A DNA stretch of 23,233 nucleotides from Candidatus Latescibacterota bacterium (GTDB taxonomy: Bacteria > Latescibacterota > UBA2968 > UBA8231): the NCBI GenBank assembly GCA_003529325.1, contig DPVW01000264.1:1-23233 (forward strand), in the 5' to 3' direction. Under the pieces are notes generated by a model. It ran no database searches, had not been told where the DNA came from, and saw only the letters and a list, made by a program, of their open reading frames with translations. Made by a program: the position numbers and the translations under genes. Positions 1 to 7,059 of the stretch are shown here, in pieces. The stretch's first letter is position 1. Each line of letters opens with the position of its first letter.

Positions 1-1
1 G

Positions 2-667
2 TGGTTGCCCCCTGCCGCCTTGCTGAGTGCCGGTGTGGTCGCCGCCATGTTGCCTTGGACGATGCGCAATGCCGCGGTCCTGGGTGCTTTTGTGCCCGCT
101 ACCACACACGGTGGTTTCATCGTCGCGCGCAGCAATGCCGATCACCCCGCCTGGCGCCAGGAGCATGGGTGGCGGATCGATCAGCAGATTTTTGACCGAT
201 ATCCCGGCGAGTTGGAGCGTGACCGTCGGTGGATGGCGCAAGGCGTCGGCTGGATCGCCGCCAATCCCGGTGCCTGGCTGCAGCTGGTTGGGGAGCGATT
301 CCTGCGTTTCTTCTACGTCTTTCGACCCGATTACAACGCCGCCTTCGTCATCCTGTTGCCATTTCTGTTGGTCGGTATGTGGCGTCACGGGCCGGATCCC
401 GATTTCCGCCAGCTAGTTGCCGTTGTTGCACTCTCCACGTCGGTTTTTTCTGTGATCCTGTACGGTTCGACACGGTTTCGTTTGCCACTAGAGCCGTTCT
501 TTCTTGTGTTCGCCGGTGTTGCGGCAGTCGATGGTTGGCGTCGCTGGGGTGGCCGCTTCGTCGCCGCCAGTGGTCTCTGGATTGCCGGCAATGGCCTGCT
601 GCGATTCGTCGATGAGTCGCTCCGTGCTGTCGTGGTCGGCGTGCTGCGTGCATGGGGGTTGAAGTGA
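2..667 (+). CDS. Membrane glycosyltransferase of the GT39/ArnT-like (GT-C) type, 5' truncated
   Basis: The reading frame is open from the left edge, so the N-terminus lies outside the window; about 221 residues remain. The start of the visible part, reading PWTMRNAAVLGAFVPATTHGG, matches the segment (P-W-T-x-R-N ... F-V-P) that follows the transmembrane helices in prokaryotic PMT_2/ArnT-like enzymes, which use polyprenyl-phosphate sugars. Further on there is a soluble stretch (about residues 45-95), then hydrophobic helices around residues 112-127 and 135-150, a RFRLPLEPFF motif near 160, and a final hydrophobic segment. Family knowledge predicts an inner-membrane enzyme transferring a sugar onto a lipid-linked glycan. 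The stop overlaps the ATG of the next glycosyltransferase (TGATG), which suggests coupling. The donor and acceptor cannot be told from this fragment. Confidence 0.72.
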   Translation, partial: WLPPAALLSAGVVAAMLPWTMRNAAVLGAFVPATTHGGFIVARSNADHPAWRQEHGWRIDQQIFDRYPGELERDRRWMAQGVGWIAANPGAWLQLVGERFLRFFYVFRPDYNAAFVILLPFLLVGMWRHGPDPDFRQLVAVVALSTSVFSVILYGSTRFRLPLEPFFLVFAGVAAVDGWRRWGGRFVAASGLWIAGNGLLRFVDESLRAVVVGVLRAWGLK

Positions 668-1629
668 TGGCGGACGGGGTGCCGGAGCTGTCCATCTGCA
701 TTCTGAGCTGGAACACGGAGGCCCTGACCCGCGACTGTCTGGCCTCCCTGTTCGCCGATCCGCGGTCCGCTAGTTGGCAGGTGATCGTCGTCGACAACGA
801 CTCCGCCGATGGTAGTGCCGCCATGGTCGCGGCGGAATTTGGGGCCGCCGAGTTGATCTGCAGCCCCCGCAATCTGGGTTTCGCAGGTGGCAACAATCTG
901 GCTCTCAATCGTGCCCGCGGGAGATATCTGTTGTTGCTCAATTCCGACACAAGAGTGCTGCCGGGAGCACTCGGTCACCTCGTCGACCATCTCGAGGCCA
1001 ATCCCGCGGTCGGCGCTGTCGGCCCCCGGCTGGTCAATGGCTCAGGACAGTTGGAGCTCTCCTGCGGTCGGGCGCCGGGATTGGTTCCTGAAATCTTTCA
1101 TAAGTTGTTATTGCACAGAGTGTTCCCCTTTTTTAGATTTGGCGGCTGGCACCATGAGGAGACACGAGACGTGGGCTGGGTGACCGGAGCCTGTCTTATG
1201 GTACGGCGTCAGGCGATCGATGCCGCCGGAGTACTCGACGACGGTATTTTCATGTGTTTCGAGGACCTCGAATGGTGCATGCGTCTGCGTGCATGCGGAT
1301 GGCACATCGAGTATGTGCCTGGCAGTCAGGTCGTACATTTGGGAAAGCAGAGCATCAGCCAACGCATGGGGGCCATGCTGGTCGTCAGCCAGCAGAGCCT
1401 CTACTACCTGTTTCAAAAGCACTTCAGCCGCGCGCACCTGCACGCGTTGCGGTTGCTGACGGCGGTGGAAATGGTGCTGCGCAGCGTACTGTGGGGGGCC
1501 CTGTGGATCGTTCGGCCAGGCACTCGCGCAGAAGCGGGCAATCGCCTCGCCGCATACCGCGTGATTATTCGGCGCACGATTGCCGATCGCAGCTATTGGG
1601 CGCCCCGAGACGGCGCTGTGGTACCCTGA
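667..1629 (+). CDS. GT2 family glycosyltransferase (rhamnosyltransferase-like)
   Basis: The product has 320 residues in the GT-A fold. It opens with LSICILSWNTEALTRDCLAS, then VVDNDSADGS (nucleotide-binding loop), NLGFAGGNNLAL, and LLLLNSDTRV, whose N-S-D-T is the usual metal-site variant in WbbL-like enzymes. The acceptor part has GWVTGACLMVRR and FMCFEDLEWCMRLR. These motifs are typical of dTDP-rhamnose or related transferases of O-antigen and EPS loci, although the sugar is an inference. I chose ATG 667 because it overlaps the previous stop (TGATG) and has a G-rich run at 654-658; an in-frame ATG at 652 would add five residues and has no ribosome site. A short AT-richer patch near 1090-1140 encodes a variable hydrophobic loop and looks native. 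Confidence 0.9.
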   Translation: MADGVPELSICILSWNTEALTRDCLASLFADPRSASWQVIVVDNDSADGSAAMVAAEFGAAELICSPRNLGFAGGNNLALNRARGRYLLLLNSDTRVLPGALGHLVDHLEANPAVGAVGPRLVNGSGQLELSCGRAPGLVPEIFHKLLLHRVFPFFRFGGWHHEETRDVGWVTGACLMVRRQAIDAAGVLDDGIFMCFEDLEWCMRLRACGWHIEYVPGSQVVHLGKQSISQRMGAMLVVSQQSLYYLFQKHFSRAHLHALRLLTAVEMVLRSVLWGALWIVRPGTRAEAGNRLAAYRVIIRRTIADRSYWAPRDGAVVP

Positions 1630-1648
1630 CATTCTCTAAGACGAATCT

Positions 1649-1652
1649 GAGG
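1649..1652 (+). promoter_or_regulatory. Ribosome binding site (GAGG) deciding a GTG start
   Basis: GAGG lies six bases before GTG 1659 in the 29-base gap after the previous stop. The open frame runs upstream to 1254 inside the preceding gene, but no other start in it has such a site. An out-of-frame ATG at 1657 is not used. Confidence 0.6.
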
Positions 1653-1658
1653 TTTGAT

Positions 1659-2813
1659 GTGGAAGACCGTATCCGACTGTTCCGTCCCACTTTTGGCGAC
1701 GCCGAGAAGAAGGCTCTCTGTGACACGATCGACAGTCGCTGGGTGGGCCGGGGCCCCCAAACGATCAAGTTCGAAGAGCGCTTTTCCAAATACATTGGCA
1801 GCAGCTATGCCGTATCGCTGAACTCGGCTACCGCCGCCCTGCATCTCGGTCTACTATGCGCCGAGGTCGAGGGCCAGGAAGTGCTGACCAGTACGATGAC
1901 TTTCGTCTCTTCCACCGAGGCCATCCTGCTGGCCGGTGGACGACCCGTGTTCTGTGATGTCGAACCGGACACACTCAACATCAGTGTCGATGACATGGCG
2001 AGAAAGATCACACCCACGACTCGTGCCGTCATCATCACCCACTACGGCGGGCAGTCCTGCGATATGAATTCCATCCTCGAACTGGCCGCCGAGCACGGGT
2101 TATCGGTCATCGAAGACGCCGCCCACGGATGTGGGGGTAGCTACCAGGGCCGGGCGCTGGGGTCCATGGGCACCATCGGCTGTTTTAGTTTTCAGGCGAC
2201 AAAAAACATGACCACCGGCGAAGGTGGCATGTTGGTCACCGACGATGAGAGCATCGCCCAGCGTGTCCGCAAGTTGCGCTGGTGTGGCATCACCTCTCCC
2301 ACGTGGGAGCGATTCAAAGTCGACCAGGTCCAACGGGGCTGGATGTACGACGTCGAAGAGGTGGGTTGGAAGTACGAGATGAATGACCTGGCAGCCGCTC
2401 TGGGGCTGGCGCAGATGGATCGATTGGAGGACTGCAACCAGCGGCGTCGCGAACTGATGGATCGCTATCGCAGGGCTTTTGCCGACATCGATGGCATCGA
2501 CATGCTCGCCTCCCGCGACTATGCCGTCAGTTCCTGCTACAATGCCGTCGTGCATCTGGACAATCGCGAGGGTCTGTTTACCCATCTCGATACCTGCGGC
2601 ATCGACTCGAACGTGCACTTCTATCCCAACCACCTGTTCCGCATCTTCCGTCCGTATACCACCCACCTGCCCGTGGCGGAGCGCGAGTGGCAGCGCATCC
2701 TGTCGATCCCACTCTATCCGGATTTGACGGATGGCGAGCAGGATCGTGTCATCGACGCGGTTCGCGTGTTCGCCCACGCAGATACCGACCACCAGTCAGC
2801 CGTCGCCGGGTAA
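1659..2813 (+). CDS. DegT/DnrJ/EryC1/StrS family sugar aminotransferase
   Basis: The product has 384 residues, normal for this fold-type I PLP enzyme family. It transfers an amino group, usually from glutamate, to a keto-sugar nucleotide. Visible motifs are FRPTFGDAEK and the substrate loop WVGRGP near residues 28-33, SLNSATAALHL (52-62), IEDAAHG (151-157, the aspartate that contacts the PLP ring) and FSFQATKNMTTGEGG, which carries the PLP lysine at about K182. The start is GTG 1659, set by the GAGG six bases upstream. Downstream lies a sugar-nucleotide epimerase/dehydratase (5460-6428), so the two could form an amino-sugar pathway in this locus; that pairing is inferred. The keto-sugar substrate is not identifiable from motifs. 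Confidence 0.92.
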   Translation: MEDRIRLFRPTFGDAEKKALCDTIDSRWVGRGPQTIKFEERFSKYIGSSYAVSLNSATAALHLGLLCAEVEGQEVLTSTMTFVSSTEAILLAGGRPVFCDVEPDTLNISVDDMARKITPTTRAVIITHYGGQSCDMNSILELAAEHGLSVIEDAAHGCGGSYQGRALGSMGTIGCFSFQATKNMTTGEGGMLVTDDESIAQRVRKLRWCGITSPTWERFKVDQVQRGWMYDVEEVGWKYEMNDLAAALGLAQMDRLEDCNQRRRELMDRYRRAFADIDGIDMLASRDYAVSSCYNAVVHLDNREGLFTHLDTCGIDSNVHFYPNHLFRIFRPYTTHLPVAEREWQRILSIPLYPDLTDGEQDRVIDAVRVFAHADTDHQSAVAG

Positions 2814-2824
2814 CGTCGGCGCCG

Positions 2825-3919
2825 TTGCAGGTCCTCTTCGTCACTCAGTACGGTCCACGTGCCGCCAGCAGTCGTACGCGGGTTTTCAACTATCTGACTT
2901 TCCTGCGGGAACAGGGTGTCGAGTGTCATGTCCTCACCGTCCTGCCCGATGATCTGATCGACGGCTCGCACGTCGTGGCCACGCATCAGCCTCTGCGCAA
3001 GATCCTCTACTATGTGCGTGCTGCGTGGCGCACCGTGGCTTGCGGTCTGCGCACCGCCTGGCGAGCGACTGGTGTCGACGTTTTGTTCGTACAGAAGGTG
3101 ATCTTCCCGGCGCCGGTGCGCTGGTGGTTGCGACGACTGCCAACGCCCATGGTCTACGACTTCGACGACGCCATCTTTACCACCGAGATTCGCTCCGGTC
3201 ACTGGCTGGCACGCTGGAAGGAAGCGCGCAATGCCCGCGGTCTGCCCGCCATGCTGCGTCTGGCGCAGCACGCCGTCGTCGAGAACGATTACACCGCGGA
3301 TGTGGCCAGACGCTTCTGTCCTGTGTTGACCATCACCGGTCCCATCGATACCGAGCGATTTATCGCGGCGGCGGCGATCCCACGTGTCGCGCCAGAAGGG
3401 GTCGTGCTGGCTTGGATCGGCAGCGGTTCGACCGTGGCGTATCTCGACAGGATCCGCGAACCGCTGCGACGGCTTTCCACCCGTTTCACCGGTCTGCGGT
3501 TGCTCGTCATCGGCGCGCAATGGTCGGCACCCGGTATCGACATCGAGTGCCGTGGTTGGTCCCTGGCGCGCGAAGCAGCAGACCTGGCGGCCTGTGATAT
3601 TGGCATCATGCCCGTGCCGGACGATTCCTGGACTCGAGGCAAAGGGGGATACAAGTTGTTGCAGTACATGGCGGCTGCCTTGCCGGTGGTCACCGATCCG
3701 GTGGGCATCAACGCTGAGATTGTCGCTAACGGCGAGAGTGGCATCCTGGCGGCCGGCGACCATGACTGGGAACCGAGTCTGGTTCGGCTCATCGAGGATG
3801 GCGAGATGCGGCGTCGATTTGGCGCCGCCGGACAGGAGCGGGTGGTGGCACGGTATTCGCAGAACGCGCAGCAGTCGCAACTGCTGGATCTGTTGCGGCA
3901 AATGGCGGGTGCTCGGTGA
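2825..3919 (+). CDS. GT4 family glycosyltransferase
   Basis: The protein is about 364 residues with a GT-B fold. The N-terminal domain begins QVLFVTQYGPRAASSRTRVF. The linker has ITGPIDTERF, the second Rossmann domain opens with VVLAWIGSGST, and the nucleotide-sugar site shows KGGYKLLQYMAAALPVVTDP, equivalent to the glycine-rich E-x7-E region but without a clear first glutamate. The start is uncertain. The frame is open back to GTG 2687 inside the aminotransferase gene, but the domain begins right after TTG 2825, which lies 11 bases past the previous stop; no strong ribosome site is visible. The stop overlaps the next gene by four bases (GTGA). The role is sugar addition to the lipid-linked repeat; the donor is unknown. 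Confidence 0.85.
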   Translation: MQVLFVTQYGPRAASSRTRVFNYLTFLREQGVECHVLTVLPDDLIDGSHVVATHQPLRKILYYVRAAWRTVACGLRTAWRATGVDVLFVQKVIFPAPVRWWLRRLPTPMVYDFDDAIFTTEIRSGHWLARWKEARNARGLPAMLRLAQHAVVENDYTADVARRFCPVLTITGPIDTERFIAAAAIPRVAPEGVVLAWIGSGSTVAYLDRIREPLRRLSTRFTGLRLLVIGAQWSAPGIDIECRGWSLAREAADLAACDIGIMPVPDDSWTRGKGGYKLLQYMAAALPVVTDPVGINAEIVANGESGILAAGDHDWEPSLVRLIEDGEMRRRFGAAGQERVVARYSQNAQQSQLLDLLRQMAGAR

Positions 3920-4764
3920 CAGATACCGTGTCAGGGGTCGATATTTTTACCGTAGATTTTGAGGACTGGTATCACGGGATCGAATTGGCGCCAGCCGATT
4001 GGAGTCGGTTCGAGTCTCGCATCGAAGTCGGCACCTGCAGGTTGCTGGACCTGTTGCACGAGGCCGACACGCGCGCGACGTTCTTTATCCTCGGCGTGGC
4101 TGCAGAGAGTTCGCCTGATCTCGTGCGCGAGATCGCCCGGCGAGGACACGAAATCGCGACCCACGGATATGCTCATGAGTTCGTCTATCAATTGGGAGCC
4201 GAAGGCTTCCGCGCCGACCTGCAACGATCTCTCGAGGTTCTGGCGGCGCTTGTTTCCGTGCCCGTGGTTGGTCACCGGGCACCCTATTTCTCCATCACCA
4301 GAGAATCACCGTGGGCCTATGACGTATTGCTGGAGTGTGGGATCAGATACGATTCCAGCGTCTTCCCGGTGCATAATTATCGCTATGGAATCCCCGATGC
4401 GCCGCGGTTCGTGCATGAGATTCGCCCCGGATTGCTCGAGTTGCCGCCCTCGACCTGGCGGGTCGCCGGACGCAATGTCCCGGTCGCCGGGGGTGCCTAT
4501 TTCCGCCTCTTTCCCTATACTCTTACCCGCTTAGGCCTAAGGCGGGCCCATGTCGAGCAACAGCCAGCCGTGTTCTACGTGCATCCCTGGGAGCTGGACC
4601 CCGACCACCCCCGCCTGCCATTGCCGCGTCGAGTCGCCTTGACGCATTATCACAATCTGGCGGCGACGCAGGGGCGTCTGCGTAAACTGTTGGCGGAGTT
4701 TGACTTTGGTCCCGCAAACGCAGTTCTCGCGACAAACCGTGCCACGTCTGGGAAGGCAGTCTGA
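3916..4764 (+). CDS. Polysaccharide deacetylase, XrtA/PEP-CTERM-associated type with DUF3473 region
   Basis: The product has 282 residues. The NodB homology domain shows motif 1 in TVDFEDWYHG (D14 to D17), motif 2 THGYAH with zinc ligands H83 and H87, and GHRAPYFSI as motif 3. The C-terminal half has GGAYFRLFPYTLTRLGLRR and PAVFYVHPWELDPDHPR, the signature of the deacetylases found with exosortase A in EPS loci. Such enzymes are expected to remove N-acetyl groups from the polymer or its precursor. There is no signal peptide, which is usual for this subgroup. GTG 3916 overlaps the previous stop as GTGA; GTG 3928 is a possible alternative. No exosortase or PEP-CTERM protein is visible in the window, so the link to that system is by family only. 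Confidence 0.9.
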   Translation: MTDTVSGVDIFTVDFEDWYHGIELAPADWSRFESRIEVGTCRLLDLLHEADTRATFFILGVAAESSPDLVREIARRGHEIATHGYAHEFVYQLGAEGFRADLQRSLEVLAALVSVPVVGHRAPYFSITRESPWAYDVLLECGIRYDSSVFPVHNYRYGIPDAPRFVHEIRPGLLELPPSTWRVAGRNVPVAGGAYFRLFPYTLTRLGLRRAHVEQQPAVFYVHPWELDPDHPRLPLPRRVALTHYHNLAATQGRLRKLLAEFDFGPANAVLATNRATSGKAV

Positions 4765-5463
4765 GTGACATCACACGCCATCACCGAAGCTGTAGGTCGA
4801 CACTTCGACGGAGAGGCAGCTCGCTTTGACGCCATATATCGGCAGGACAAGCCAGGCCTGCAGCGCTGCATCGATGCCCTGTTCCGCGGGGTAATCCACC
4901 AGCGTTTTGGCATGGCCCTCGACTGGTGTGGGGATGTGACGGGAAAACGGGTGCTGGACGCCGGCTGCGGCTCTGGGCGTTATTGTGTCGAACTCGCCCG
5001 TCGCGGAGCCGACGTGACCGGGATTGACCTGGCCGGTTCCATGGTGGAGATGTCTCGCCAGGCTGCCCGCGAGGCGGAGATTGAGGACCGTTGTAGATTT
5101 GAAGTGGCTGATCTGTTCGGATGGTGTGCGCCCCATCACTTCGACATCAGCCTTGGGATCGGTTTCTTTGATTACATCGCCGATCCGGCGCACATGCTGG
5201 CCCGGATGCGGGCCGTGACAGATGGACGTGGTATCTTCAGCTTTCCGATCCGCTGGCGCCTGCGCACTCCCACGCGTTGGCTGCGCTTGCGGTTACGGCG
5301 CTGTCCCGTGTTTTTTTATGATCAGCCCCAGGTCGAAGGACTGCTGGCCGAGGCGGGTTGGGAGGATGTGCAGATTACGCAGTTGAGCAGGGACTACCTG
5401 GTGAATGCCGGGTCGGGTACCCCACTGGCCAACAACGAGTCTCGAACGCTGGAACGCGAATGA
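4765..5463 (+). CDS. Class I SAM-dependent methyltransferase
   Basis: The product has 232 residues. Motif I is VLDAGCGSGRYCVELARRGA (about 59-78), followed by VTGIDLAGSMVEMSRQAA, whose acidic residue should bind the SAM ribose, and a motif IV-like FDISLGIGFFDYI. The fold is the methyltransf_11/25 type, while the target-recognition part at the C-terminus (WRLRTPTRWLRLRLRRC) is not diagnostic. GTG 4765 directly follows the stop of the deacetylase and the gene overlaps the next one as ATGA. Its place inside the sugar gene cluster suggests O- or N-methylation of a sugar or of the lipid-linked intermediate, which is inference. A housekeeping small-molecule methyltransferase cannot be excluded. Confidence 0.85.
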   Translation: MTSHAITEAVGRHFDGEAARFDAIYRQDKPGLQRCIDALFRGVIHQRFGMALDWCGDVTGKRVLDAGCGSGRYCVELARRGADVTGIDLAGSMVEMSRQAAREAEIEDRCRFEVADLFGWCAPHHFDISLGIGFFDYIADPAHMLARMRAVTDGRGIFSFPIRWRLRTPTRWLRLRLRRCPVFFYDQPQVEGLLAEAGWEDVQITQLSRDYLVNAGSGTPLANNESRTLERE

Positions 5464-6428
5464 AGGTATTGATCACGGGGGGAGCGGGATTCATCGGCTC
5501 CCACCTGACGACGCGCCACCTGGGTATGGGTGACCATGTGGCGATCATCGACAATCTGTCGACGAGCACCATCGACAACATCCAGCACCTCGCCGAACAC
5601 CCGAATTGCATCTGCCATGTCGACGACATCCTCAATGCCGACATCATGCGTGAGCTGATCTCGGACTGCGATCTGATCTACCATCTGGCCGCTGCCGTCG
5701 GCGTCGAGTATGTGCTCGAAAATCCATTGCAGACGCTGACGACGAATATCAAGGGAACCGAGATCGTTCTCGAACTGGCCAACGAGCAGAAGAAGCGTGT
5801 CGTGCTGGCCTCGACATCAGAGATCTACGGCAAAAAAAATGGTCATGTGCCATTCCGCGAGGATAGCGATCGCATCCTGGGACCGACGACGGTGGTGCGC
5901 TGGAGTTATTCCACGACGAAAGCTGTCGATGAGCTGTTGGCGCTGGCGTATTGGCGGGAGAAGCGCTTGCCTACGGTGATCGTGCGCCCTTTTAACGTCA
6001 TCGGACCGCGACAGACGGGTCGGTATGGTATGGTCGTGCCCCGCTTCATCAAACAGGCCATGCTCGGTGATCCGATCACGGTATATGACGATGGCGAACA
6101 GCGTCGTTGCTTCACCTACATCGAGGACGCCATCGACGGTCTGGTGGCGCTCGCCGCCAGTGGGAAGGCTGCGGGGGAAGTCTTCAACCTGGGCTCGAAT
6201 TTTGAGAGCAGCATCAAGGATCTGGCGCACAAGATCAAGACCATGACCGGCTCTGACTCGGAGATCACTTTCATCCCCTTCAGCCAGACGCAGGGGCGCA
6301 ATGGGCTCTACGAAGACCTCGTGTACCGAGCCCCCGACCTGCAAAAGATTCGCGATGCGGTGGGATATGACCCCAAGGTGGACCTCGATGAGGCCCTGGG
6401 ACTTATCATCGAAGACTTCAAGAAATAA
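5460..6428 (+). CDS. NAD-dependent sugar-nucleotide epimerase/dehydratase (extended SDR)
   Basis: The product has 322 residues. It begins MKVLITGGAGFIGSHL, the NAD-binding G-x-x-G-x-x-G, then IIDNLSTST after strand 2, HLAAAVGVEYVLENP, ASTSEIYG (117-124) and the catalytic Y150-x3-K154 in WSYSTTKAVDE. RPFNVIGPRQ and FTYIEDAIDGL complete the family pattern. It belongs with UDP-glucose/UDP-glucuronate-type epimerases, decarboxylases and 4,6-dehydratases; the exact reaction cannot be told from motifs. ATG 5460 overlaps the methyltransferase stop as ATGA; the frame is open further upstream but only as overlap. This is the last gene of the first block, and its stop lies 16 bases from the end of the convergent phosphatase gene. 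Confidence 0.9.
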   Translation: MKVLITGGAGFIGSHLTTRHLGMGDHVAIIDNLSTSTIDNIQHLAEHPNCICHVDDILNADIMRELISDCDLIYHLAAAVGVEYVLENPLQTLTTNIKGTEIVLELANEQKKRVVLASTSEIYGKKNGHVPFREDSDRILGPTTVVRWSYSTTKAVDELLALAYWREKRLPTVIVRPFNVIGPRQTGRYGMVVPRFIKQAMLGDPITVYDDGEQRRCFTYIEDAIDGLVALAASGKAAGEVFNLGSNFESSIKDLAHKIKTMTGSDSEITFIPFSQTQGRNGLYEDLVYRAPDLQKIRDAVGYDPKVDLDEALGLIIEDFKK

Positions 6429-6444
6429 TCGCTCTTCCTTCGAA

Positions 6445-6948
6445 TCAACCCTCCGCCAACCCCCTTTTCAGAAGTTTCGGTGTGATCAGCCAACGTAGTG
6501 GCGAGTTGGCGCGGCCGGCTTCTGTCCAGCTTTCAGCGTCACTGTCAAGGCAGGCGACGGCCCCGGGTGGCATGTGGATCCTGGCACCGCTCAGATGTGA
6601 AGCCCATTCCTCTACGCCTGGATTGTGGGCGATAACGACAACCGTTGCTGCGTCACCGGCGGCGCCGGCCAGGACCGTGGCCAACGTGTCGGGTGTGGAC
6701 AGATACAGACGGCCGTCGAGTAACAGCTCGGGCGTGTTGTCGAGAGCGTCCACAAGACGAGTCGCAGTTTCCTGTGCGCGCCGGGCAGCGGAGGCCAGCA
6801 CCAGATCAGGGGGTGCGGAGCCGGCGAGGAACCGAGCCACGGTCGGGACGTCTTTTTGACCTCGAGCGTTGAGTGGGCGGTCGAAATCCTCCATGGATTC
6901 ATCCGCCCAGTCCGACTTGGCATGACGCATGATGAGCAGGCGCTGCAT
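6445..6948 (-). CDS. sixA: SixA-type histidine phosphatase
   Basis: The product has 167 residues, close to the 160 or so of SixA. It starts MQRLLIMRHAKSDWADES with the RHAKSDW signature of the SixA branch (catalytic His in RHAK), then FDRPLNARGQKDVP, SAARRAQETA and the second histidine in VVVIAHNPGVEEW. SixA in E. coli dephosphorylates phosphohistidine (first described on ArcB, later on the nitrogen PTS protein NPr). ATG 6948 is preceded by AAGGAG at a spacing of eight; GTG 6957 is in frame but lies within that site. The gene is convergent with the epimerase and divergent from the tandem YjbQ-like gene. EPS loci often carry a phosphatase (Wzb), but there is no sequence reason to assign that role here. 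Confidence 0.88.
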   Translation of the reverse strand: MQRLLIMRHAKSDWADESMEDFDRPLNARGQKDVPTVARFLAGSAPPDLVLASAARRAQETATRLVDALDNTPELLLDGRLYLSTPDTLATVLAGAAGDAATVVVIAHNPGVEEWASHLSGARIHMPPGAVACLDSDAESWTEAGRANSPLRWLITPKLLKRGLAEG

Positions 6949-6956
6949 GCAGGGCA

Positions 6957-6962
6957 CTCCTT
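6957..6962 (-). promoter_or_regulatory. Strong ribosome binding site (AAGGAG) for the SixA-type gene
   Basis: On the minus strand AAGGAG lies eight bases before ATG 6948. It is one of the best Shine-Dalgarno matches in the window and selects ATG 6948 over the in-frame GTG 6957, which overlaps it. Confidence 0.65.
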
Positions 6963-6981
6963 CTAAACTAAGATGGGTTGG

Positions 6982-7011
6982 TTGCGCCCTCTTCAGGGCC
7001 AGGGTTATACT
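6982..7011 (+). promoter_or_regulatory. Candidate promoter with a small dyad in the spacer
   Basis: A sigma-70-like pair is visible: TTGCGC (6982-6987) and TATACT (7006-7011), 18 bases apart; the -10 matches five of six, the -35 only three of six. A perfect 5-bp dyad, GCCCT-CTTC-AGGGC (6986-6999), lies across the end of the -35 box and the spacer, where a repressor could bind. It would drive the gene at 7060 with a leader of about 40 bases. This is by eye only. Confidence 0.35.
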
Positions 7012-7059
7012 TAGACCAACAATTTAACCTCTTCGCACACCAGGGCTCTCAACAGATAC

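Noticed and set aside
1090..1150. AT-richer patch inside the first GT2 gene as a sign of transfer
   Set aside because: It is only about 60 bases, stays in frame and encodes a plausible hydrophobic loop of the enzyme.
1254..1658. N-terminal extension of the aminotransferase frame
   Set aside because: It overlaps the GT2 gene throughout and has no similarity; GTG 1659 has a ribosome site and the family N-terminus.
2714..3901. A 395-codon minus-strand open frame
   Set aside because: Antisense to the GT4 gene, low-complexity polar composition, no motif or ribosome site.
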